In this document: positions 52,926 through 62,654 of the stretch, piece by piece | Position numbering within the stretch: position 1 is the first letter of the stretch | How the letters are laid out: every line of letters starts with the position of its first letter | Translations under genes and position numbers: made by a program | The notes under the pieces: generated by a model | Told to the model about the DNA's origin: nothing | The model's input: only the letters and a program-made list of their open reading frames with translations | Database searches by the model: none | Origin: Calliopsis andreniformis | Taxonomy: Eukaryota; Arthropoda; Insecta; Hymenoptera; Andrenidae | Assembly (NCBI RefSeq): GCF_051401765.1 | Contig: NW_027480481.1 | Coordinates: forward strand, 2,418,001 to 2,482,000 | DNA: 64,000 nt | Direction: 5' to 3'

Positions 52926-54132
52926 TCAATACTCAAACCTCAACCCTCAATAATCAGCCCTCATCCTCAATCCTCAATCCTCAATCCTCAACCCTCAATC
53001 TTCAATCCTCAATCCTCAATCCTCAATCCTCAACCTTCAATCCTCAATACTCAATCCCCAATTCTCAATCCTCAATCTTCAATCCCCAATACTCAATCCT
53101 CAATCCTCAATCCTCAATCCTGTATCCTCAATCCTCAATCCTCAATTTTCACTCTTCAATCCTCAATCCTCAATCGTCAATCCTCGATCCTCAATCGTCA
53201 GTCTTCAATCCTCAATACTCAATCTTCAATCCTCAATGCTGAATCCTCAATCCTCAAAGCTCATTCTACAATCCTCAATGCCCAATCCTCTATCTTCAAT
53301 CCTCAATCGTCAATCCTGAATACTCAATCCTCAATCCTCACTCTTCAATCCTCAATACTCAATCTTCAATCCTCAATACTCAATCTTCAATCCTCAATCC
53401 TCAATCCTCAATCCTCAATTCTCATTCTTCAATCCTCAACACCCAATCCTCAATCTTCAATCCTCAATCCTCAATCCTCAATCCTCAATCCTCAATCCTC
53501 ATTCTACAATCCTCAATACCCAATCCTCAATCTTCAATCGTCAATCCTCAATCCTCAATTCTCAAACCTCAATCCTCAGTCCTCAGCCCTCAAACCTCAA
53601 TCCTCAAACCTCAGACCTCATTCTCATTCCTCAATCCTCAATTCTCAGTCCTCAGCCCTCAAACATCAATCCTCAACCCTAAGACCTCATCCTCAAACCT
53701 CAATTATCAATCCTCAATCCTCAATCTTCAATCCTCAATACTCAATCTTCAATCCTCAATCCTCAGTCCTCAAACCTCAATTCTGAATCCTCAATACTCA
53801 ATCTTCAATCCTCAATCTTCAGTCCTCAATACTCAACTATCAGTCCTCAATACTCAATACTCAATCCTCAATCCTCATTCTTCAATCCTCAATACCCAAT
53901 CCTCAATCTTCAATCCTCATTCCTCAATCCTCAATCCTCAATCCTCAATCCTCAGTCCTCAGACCTCAAACATCAATCCTGAACCCTCAGCCCTCATCCT
54001 CAATCCTCAATCCTCAATCTTCAATCCTCAGTCCTCAATCCTCATGCCTCAATCCTCAATGCTCATTCCTCAGTCATCAAACCTCAATCCTGAATCCTCA
54101 ATCCTGAATCCTCAATCTTCAGACCTCAGACC

Positions 54133-54272
54133 TGAATAATCAGATGTCAATCCTCAATCCTCAATAGAATGTCGTCAATTCACAGTTTTCAATACTCAAT
54201 ACTCAATCTGCAATCTTCAAATTTCTATCCACAAACATCAATTCTCATCACTCAACCCTCAACACTCAGTCC
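54133..54272 (+). repeat. Diverged 140 bp landmark, subfamily D
   Basis: TGAATAA and AATGTCG, as in 16005 and 18664; marks the distant third copy of the 2659 bp unit. Confidence 0.85.
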
Positions 54273-54677
54273 CCAATCCTCAATCTTCAATCCTCAATCC
54301 TCAGTCCTCAATTCTCAATCCTCAATCTTCAATCCTCAATGCTCTATCTTCAATCCTCAATCCTCTATCCTCAATCCCCAAACCTCATTCTAAAATCCTC
54401 AATACCCAATCCTGAATCTTCAATCGTCAATCCTCAATACTCAATACTCAATCCTCAATCCTCAGTCCTCAGTCCTCAAACCTCAATCCTCAATCCTCAG
54501 CCCTCATCCTCAATCCTCAATCCTCAATCCTCAATCCTCAACGTTCAATCCTCAATACCCAATCCTCAGTCTTCAATCCTCAATCCTCAATCCTCAATCT
54601 TCAATCCTCAATCCTCAGTCCTCAAACCTCAATTCTGAATCCTCAATCCTGAATCCTCAATCTTCAGCCCTCAGTCC

Positions 54678-54817
54678 TCAACAATCAGTTGTCATTCCTC
54701 AATCCTCAATAGAATATCATCAATTCACAGCTTTTAATACTCAATACTCAATCTGCAATCTTCCAACGTGTATCCACAAACATCAATTTTCACCACTCAA
54801 CCCTCAGCACTCATCCC
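54678..54817 (+). repeat. Diverged 140 bp landmark, subfamily A
   Basis: ACAGCTT allele, AATATCA and a TCATCCC end as in 16494, but with TCATTCC in unit three. It starts 545 bp after the D landmark, 56 bp more than in the 2659 bp tandem. Confidence 0.85.
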
Positions 54818-55405
54818 TCAATGTTCAATCCTCAATCCTCAGCTCTCAATCTTCGATCCTCAATACTGAACCTTCAAACCTCAATCCTCAATTCTCAATC
54901 ATCAATCCTCAACCCTCATTCTTCAATCCTCAATACGCAATCCTCAATCTTCAGTCCTCAAGCTCAATCCTCAATTCCCAATTCTCAATCCTCAATCCTC
55001 AATTCCCAATCCTCAATCCTCATTCTTCAATCCTCAATACTCAATACTCAATCCTCAATCCTCAGTCCTCAGTCCTCAAACCTCAATCCTCAATCCTCAG
55101 CCCTCATACTTAATCCTCAATCCTCAATTCTCAATCCTCAATGTTCAATCCTCAATACCCAATCTTCAGTCTTCAATCCTCAATCCTCAATCCTCAATTC
55201 TCAATCCTCAATCCTCAATCCTCAGACCTCAAACATCAACACTCAACCCTCAGTCCTCGACCTCAATCCACAGCCCTCAATCCTCGATCCTCAATCTTCA
55301 ATCATCAATATTCAACCTTCAATCCTCAATCCTCAGTCCTCAATACTCAAACCTCACTCCTCAATACTCAACTGTCACTCCTCAATTCTCAATACTCAAT
55401 ATAAT

Positions 55406-55423
55406 ATCCTGAATTCTCAGGAT
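55406..55423. repeat. Perfect 18 bp hairpin palindrome
   Basis: Perfect arms with the TCAATATAAT lead-in; counterpart of 19881. Confidence 0.9.
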
Positions 55424-56563
55424 TCAATACTCAAACCTCAACCCTCAATAATCAGCCCTCATCCTCAATCCTCAATCCTCAATCCTCAACCCTCAATCTT
55501 CAATCCTCAATCCTCAATCCTCAATCCTCAACCTTCAATCCTCAATACTCAATCCCCAATTCTCAATCCTCAATCTTCAATCCCCAATACTCAATCCTCA
55601 ATCCTCAATCCTCAATCCTGTATCCTCAATCCTCAATCCTCAATTTTCACTCTTCAATCCTCAATCCTCAATCGTCAATCCTCGATCCTCAATCGTCAGT
55701 CTTCAATCCTCAATACTCAATCTTCAATCCTCAATGCTGAATCCTCAATCCTCAAACCTCATTCTACAATCCTCAATGCCCAATCCTCTATCTTCAACCC
55801 TCAATCGTCAATCCTCAATACTCAATCCTCAATCCTCACTCTTCAATCCTCAATACTCAATCTTCAATCCTCAATACTCAATCTTCAATCCTCAATCCTC
55901 AATCCTCAATCCTCAATTCTCATTCTTCAATCCTCAACACCCAATCCTCAATCTTCAATCCTCAATCCTCAATCCTCAATCCTCAATCCTCAATCCTCAT
56001 TCTACAATCCTCAATACCCAATCCTCAGTCTTCAATCGTCAATCCTCAATCCTCAATTCTCAAACCTCAATCCTCAGTCCTCAGACCTCAAACCTCAATC
56101 CTCAAACCTCAGCCCTCATTCTCAATCCTCAATCCTCAATTCTCAGTCCTCAATACTCAATCTTCAATCCTCAATCCTCAGTCCTCAAACCTCAATTCTG
56201 AATCCTCAATACTCAATCTTCAATCCTCAATCTTCAGTCCTCAATACTCAACTATCAGTCCTCAATACTCAATACTCAATCCTCAATCCTCATTCTTCAG
56301 TCCTCAATACCCAATCCTCAACCTTCAATCCTCATTCCTCAATCCTCAATCCTCAATCCTCAATCCTCAGACCTGAAACATAAATACTCAACCCTCAGTC
56401 CTCGTCCTCAATCAACAACCCTCAATCCTCGATCCTCAATCTTCAATCATCAATATTCAATCTTCAATCCTCAATACTCAATGCTCAATACTCAATCTTA
56501 AATCCTCAATCCTCAATCTCAATACTCAACCATCAATCCTCAATTCTCAATACTCAATAGAAT

Positions 56564-56581
56564 ATCCTGAATTCTCAGGGT
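56564..56581. repeat. Palindrome copy with one mismatch
   Basis: TCAGGGT right arm, counterpart of 50088. Confidence 0.88.
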
Positions 56582-57572
56582 TCAATACTAAAACCTCAAC
56601 ACTCAACCCTCAATCCTCAATCCTCAAACCTCAATCCTCAACCTTCAATCCTCAATACTCAATCTTCAATCCTCCATTCTCAATCCTCAATTCTCAGTCC
56701 TCAATCGTCAGGCATCAATCCTCAATACTCAATCCTCAATCCTCAGTCCTCAGACCTCACACCTCAATCCCCAACCCTCAGCCCTCATCCTCATTCCTCA
56801 ATCCTCAATCGTCAATCTTCAACCCTCAATCCTCAACCCTCAATCCTCAATGTTCAATCCTCAATACCCAATCCTCAGTCTTCAATCCTCAATCCTCAAT
56901 CCCCAATCCTCAATCCTCATTCTTCAATCCTCAACACCCAATCCTCAATCTTCAATCCTCAATCCTCAATCCCCAATCCTCAATCCTCATTCTTCAATCC
57001 TCAACACCCAATCCTCAATCTTCAATCCTCAATCCTCAATCCTCAATACTCAAACCTCACTCCTCAATACACAACTATCAATCCTCATCCTCATTCCTCA
57101 ATCCTCAATCGTTAATCGTCTATCCTCAATCCTCAACCCTCAATCCTCAATGTTCAATCCTCAATCCTCAATCTTCAATCTTCAATCCTCAATACCCAAT
57201 CCTCAATCTTCAATCCTCAATCCTCAGTCCTCAAACCTCAATTCTGAATCCCCAATCTTCAGCCCTCAGTCCTCATACCTCAAACATCAATATTAAACCC
57301 TCAGTCCTCGTCCTCAATCCACAACCCTCAATCCTCAATCCTCAATATTCATTCATCAATATTCAACCTTCTATCCTCAATCCTCAATCCCCAATCCTCA
57401 ATCCTCAATCCTCAATGTTCAATCCCTAATCATCAATCCTCATTCTTCAATCCCCAGTACCCAATCCTCAATCTTCAATCCTCAATCCTCAATCCTCAAT
57501 CCTCAATCCTCAATCCTCAATCCTCAATCCTGAATCCTCAATACTGAATCCTCAATCATCAGCACTCAGTCC

Positions 57573-57712
57573 TCAACAATCAGTTGTCAATCCTCAATCC
57601 TCAATAGAATGTCATCAATTCACACTTTTCAATACTCAATACTCAATCTGCAATCTTCAAATCTCTATCCACAAATATCAATTCTCATCACTCAGCCATC
57701 AACACTCAGTCC
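57573..57712 (+). repeat. Diverged 140 bp landmark, subfamily B (B-prime)
   Basis: B-prime form; first copy in the 3476 bp tandem. Confidence 0.85.
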
Positions 57713-59160
57713 TCAATGTTCAATCCTCAATCCTCAATTCTCAATCGTCAATCCTCAATACTGAATCTTCAATCCTCAATCCTCAATCCTCAATCCTCAA
57801 TCCTCAATCTTCAATCCTCAACACCCAATCCTCAATCTTCAATCCTCAAACCTCAATCCTCAGTCCTCAGTCCTCAAACCTCAATCCTCAACCCTCAGCC
57901 CTCATCCTCAATCCTCAATCCTCAATTCTCAATCCTCAAACCTCAAACCTCAATCATCAACCGACAGTCCTAGTCCTCAATCCTCAGTCATCAATCCTCA
58001 ATCCTCAATCTTCAATCCTCAATATTCAACATTCAATACTCAATCCTCTATCCTCAATCATCAATACTCAATCCTCAATCGTCAATCCTCAATCCCCAAT
58101 CCTCAATCTTCAAACCTCAATACTCAATCCTCAATTCTCAATCCTCAATCTTCAATCCCCAATAATCAATCTTCAATCCTCAATCCTCAATCCTCAATCC
58201 TGAATCCTCAATCCTCATTCCTCAATCTTCAATCCACAATCCCTAATCCTCAGTTCGCAATCCTCAATCCTCAATCCTCAGACCTCAGGCATCAATACTC
58301 AACCCACAATCCTCGTCCTCAATCCACAACCCTCAATCCTCAATCCTCAATATTCATTCATCAATATTCAACCTTCTATCCTCAATCCTCAATCCTCAAT
58401 CCTCAATCCTCAATCCTCAATCCTCAATCCTCAATGTTCAATCCGCAATACCCAATGCTCAATCTTCAATCCTCAATGCTCAATCCTCAATCCTCAATCC
58501 TCAGTCCTCAATCCACAATCATCAATCCTCAATCCCCAATCCTCAATCTTCAATCCTCAGTCCTCAATACTCAATCCTCAATCCTCAATCTTCAATCCTC
58601 AATACTCAATCTTCAATCCTCAATCCTCAATCCTCAATCCTCAATGCTCAATCCTCAATACTCAATCCTCAACCCTCAATCTTCAATTCTCATTACTCAA
58701 TCTGCAATCCTCAATCCTCAATCCTCAAACCTCAATCCTCATTCTTCAATCCTCAATACCCAATCCTCAATACCCAATCCTCAATCTTCAATCCTCAATT
58801 CTCAATCCTCAATTCTCAATCCTCAATCCTCAATCCTCAATCCACAGACCTCAATCCTCAATCTTCAATCCTCAATACTCAATCTTCAATCCTCAATCCT
58901 CAATCCCCAATCCTCAATCCTCATTCTTCAATCCTCAACACCTAATCCTCAATCTTCAATCCTCAATCCTCAATCCTCAGACCTCAAACATCAACACTCA
59001 ACCCTCAGTCCTCGACCTCAATCCACAGCCCTCAATCCTCGATCCTCAATCTTCAATCATCAATATTCAACCTTCAATCCTCAATCCTCAGTCCTCAATA
59101 CTCAAACCTCGCTCCTCAATACTCAACTGTCAATCCTCAATTCTCAATACTCAATATAAT

Positions 59161-59178
59161 ATCCTGAATTCTCAGGAT
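59161..59178. repeat. Perfect 18 bp hairpin palindrome
   Basis: Perfect arms; first copy in the 3476 bp tandem. Confidence 0.9.
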
Positions 59179-60688
59179 TCAATACTCAAACCTCAACCCT
59201 CAATAATCAGCCCTCATCCTCAATCCTCAATCCTCAATCCTCAACCCTCAATCTTCAATCCTCAATCCTCAATCCTCAATCCTCAACCTTCAATCCTCAA
59301 TACTCAATCCCCAATTCTCAATCCTCAATCTTCAATCCCCAATACTCAATCCTCAATCCTCAATCCTCAATCCTGTATCCTCAATCCTCAATCCTCAATT
59401 TTCACTCTTCAATCCTCAATCATCAATCGTCAATCCTCGATCCTCAATCGTCAGTCTTCAATCCTCAATACTCAATCTTCAATCCTCAATGCTGAATCCT
59501 CAATCCTCAATTCTCATTCTTCAATCCTCAACACCCAATCCTCAATCTTCAATCCTCAATCCTCAATCCTCAATCCTCAATCCTCAATCCTCATTCTACA
59601 ATCCTCAATACCCAATCCTCAATCTTCAATCGTCAATCCTCAATCCTCAATTCTCAAACCTCAATCCTCAGTCCTCAGACCTCAAACCTCAATCATCAAA
59701 CCTCAGCCCTCATTCTCATTCCTCAATCCTCAATTCTCAGTCCTCAGCCCTCAAACCTCAATCCTCAACCCTAAGACCTCATCCTCAAACCTCAATTATC
59801 AATCCTCAATCCTCAATCTTTAATCCTCAATACTCAATCTTCAATCCTCAATCCTCAGTCCTCAAACCTCAGTTCTGAATCCTCAATACTCAATCTTCAA
59901 TCCTCAATCTTCAGTCCTCAATACTCAACTATCAGTCCTCAATACTCAATACTCAATCCTCAATCCTCATTCTTCAATCCTCAATACCCAATCCTCAATC
60001 TTCAATCCTCATTCCTCAATCCTCAATCCTCAATCCTCATTCTTCAATCCTCGACACCCAATCCTCAATCTTCAATCCTCAATCCTCAATCCTCAGACCT
60101 CAATCCTCAATCTTCAATCCTCAATACTCAATCTTCAATCTTCAATCCTCAATCCTCAATCCTCAATTCTCAATCCTCAATCTTCAATCCCCAATACTCA
60201 GTCCTCCATACTCAATCCTCAATCCTGAATCCTCAATCCTCAATCCTCAATTTTCAATCTTTAATCCTCAATCCTCAATCCTCAATCTTCAATCCTCAAT
60301 CGTCAGTCTTCAATCCTCAATACTCAATCTTCAATCCTCAATACTAAATCCTCAATCCTCAAACCTCAATCCTCAATCCTCAGCCCTCATACTTAATCCT
60401 CAATCCTCAATTCTCAATCCTCAATGTTCAATCCTCAATACCCAATCTTCAGTCTTCAATCCTCAATCCTCAATCCTCAATTCTCAATCCTCAATCCTCA
60501 ATCCTCAGACCTCAAACATCAACACGCAACCCTCAGTCCTCGACCTCAATCCACAGCCCTCAATCCTCGATCCTCAATCTTCAATCATCAATATTCAACA
60601 TTCAATCCTCAATCCTCAGTCCTCAATACTCAAACCTCACTCCTCAATACTCAACTGTCACTCCTCAATTCTCAATACTCAATATAAT

Positions 60689-60706
60689 ATCCTGAATTCT
60701 CAGGAT
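60689..60706. repeat. Perfect 18 bp hairpin palindrome
   Basis: Perfect arms. It lies late in the 3476 bp unit, so its next copy would fall just past the window end. Confidence 0.9.
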
Positions 60707-61048
60707 TCAATACTCAAACCTCAACCCTCAATAATCAGCCCTCATCCTCAATCCTCAATCCTCAATCCTCAACCCTCAATCTTCAATCCTCAATCCTCAA
60801 TCCTCAATCCTCAACCTTCAATCCTCAATACTCAATCCCCAATTCTCAATCCTCAATCTTCAATCCCCAATACTCAATCCTCAATCCTCAATCCTCAATC
60901 CTGTATCCTCAATCCTCAATCCTCAATTTTCACTCTTCAATCCTCAATCTTCAATCCTCAATCCTCAATCCTCAATCCTCAATCCTCAATCCTCAATCCT
61001 CAATCCTGAATCCTCAATACTGAATCCTCAATCATCAGCACTCAGTCC

Positions 61049-61188
61049 TCAACAATCAGTTGTCAATCCTCAATCCTCAATAGAATGTCATCAATTCACA
61101 CTTTTCAATACTCAATACTCAATCTGCAATCTTCAAATCTCTATCCACAAATATCAATTCTCATCACTCAGCCATCAACACTCAGTCC
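61049..61188 (+). repeat. Diverged 140 bp landmark, subfamily B (B-prime)
   Basis: Copy of 57573 at 3476 bp. Confidence 0.85.
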
Positions 61189-62636
61189 TCAATGTTCAAT
61201 CCTCAATCCTCAATTCTCAATCGTCAATCCTCAATACTGAATCTTCAATCCTCAATCCTCAATCCTCAATCCTCAATCCTCAATCTTCAATCCTCAACAC
61301 CCAATCCTCAATCTTCAATCCTCAAACCTCAATCCTCAGTCCTCAGTCCTCAAACCTCAATCCTCAACCCTCAGCCCTCATCCTCAATCCTCAATCCTCA
61401 ATTCTCAATCCTCAAACCTCAAACCTCAATCATCAACCGACAGTCCTAGTCCTCAATCCTCAGTCATCAATCCTCAATCCTCAATCTTCAATCCTCAATA
61501 TTCAACATTCAATACTCAATCCTCTATCCTCAATCATCAATACTCAATCCTCAATCGTCAATCCGCAATCCCCAATCCTCAATCTTCAAACCTCAATACT
61601 CAATCCTCAATTATCAATCCTCAATCTTCAATCCCCAATAATCAATCTTCAATCCTCAATCCTCAATCCTCAATCCTGAATCCTCAATCCTCATTCCTCA
61701 ATCTTCAATCCACAATCCCTAATCCTCAGTTCGCAATCCTCAATCCTCAATCCTCAGACCTCAGGCATCAATACTCAACCCACAATCCTCGTCCTCAATC
61801 CACAACCCTCAATCCTCAATCCTCAATATTCATTCATCAATATTCAACCTTCTATCCTCAATCCTCAATCCTCAATCCTCAATCCTCAATCCTCAATCCT
61901 CAATCCTCAATGTTCAATCCGCAATACCCAATGCTCAATCTTCAATCCTCAATGCTCAATCCTCAATCCTCAATCCTCAGTCCTCAATCCACAATCATCA
62001 ATCCTCAATCCCCAATCCTCAATCTTCAATCCTCAGTCCTCAATACTCAATCCTCAATCCTCAATCTTCAATCCTCAATACTCAATCTTCAATCCTCAAT
62101 CCTCAATCCTCAATCCTCAATGCTCAATCCTCAATCCTCAATCCTCAACCCTCAATCTTCAATTCTCATTACTCAATCTGCAATACTCAATCCTCAATCC
62201 TCAAACCTCAATCCTCATTCTTCAATCCTCAATACCCAATCCTCAATACCCAATCCTCAATCTTCAATCCTCAATTCTCAATCCTCAATTCTCAATCCTC
62301 AATCCTCAATCCTCAATCCACAGACCTCAATCCTCAATCTTCAATCCTCAATACTCAATCTTCAATCCTCAATCCTCAATCCCCAATCCTCAATCCTCAT
62401 TCTTCAATCCTCAACACCTAATCCTCAATCTTCAATCCTCAATCCTCAATCCTCAGACCTCAAACATCAACACTCAACCCTCAGTCCTCGACCTCAATCC
62501 ACAGCCCTCAATCCTCGATCCTCAATCTTCAATCATCAATATTCAACCTTCAATCCTCAATCCTCAGTCCTCAATACTCAAACCTCGCTCCTCAATACTC
62601 AACTGTCAATCCTCAATTCTCAATACTCAATATAAT

Positions 62637-62654
62637 ATCCTGAATTCTCAGGAT
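62637..62654. repeat. Perfect 18 bp hairpin palindrome
   Basis: Copy of 59161 at 3476 bp. Confidence 0.9.

Larger units (their letters stand above)
48584..53215 (+). repeat. 4.6-4.8 kb higher-order family, copy 4
   Basis: 48592-49330 matches 39000-39740 (offset 9592). A 133 bp deletion (19 heptamers) near 49330 changes the offset to 9459. The rest matches copy 3. Landmarks are C (49067) and B (51313); palindromes are at 50088 (one mismatch) and 52908 (perfect). A 14 bp loss near 52490 removes two units present in copy 3 near 47850. Confidence 0.9.
53216..57469 (+). repeat. Array segment with diverged third copy of the 2659 bp unit
   Basis: About 53950-56150 is collinear with 18480-20640. 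The offset is 35469 bp before the D landmark (54133) and 35525 bp after it, a 56 bp gain (8 heptamers). An A landmark follows at 54678. Palindromes lie at 55406 (perfect) and 56564 (one mismatch). About 56280-57300 matches 49800-50830 instead, so this is a junction between two higher-order families. Confidence 0.86.
57470..60945 (+). repeat. 3476 bp tandem higher-order unit, copy 1
   Basis: It matches 60946-64000 at a constant 3476 bp offset. It holds a B landmark (57573) and perfect palindromes at 59161 and 60689. Its first 1.1 kb is related to 46570-47700 of the 4.6-4.8 kb family (offset about 10.9 kb), and its end shares the CTCCATACTC phrase near 60205 with bases 64-73 and about 10681-10690. 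Confidence 0.9.
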
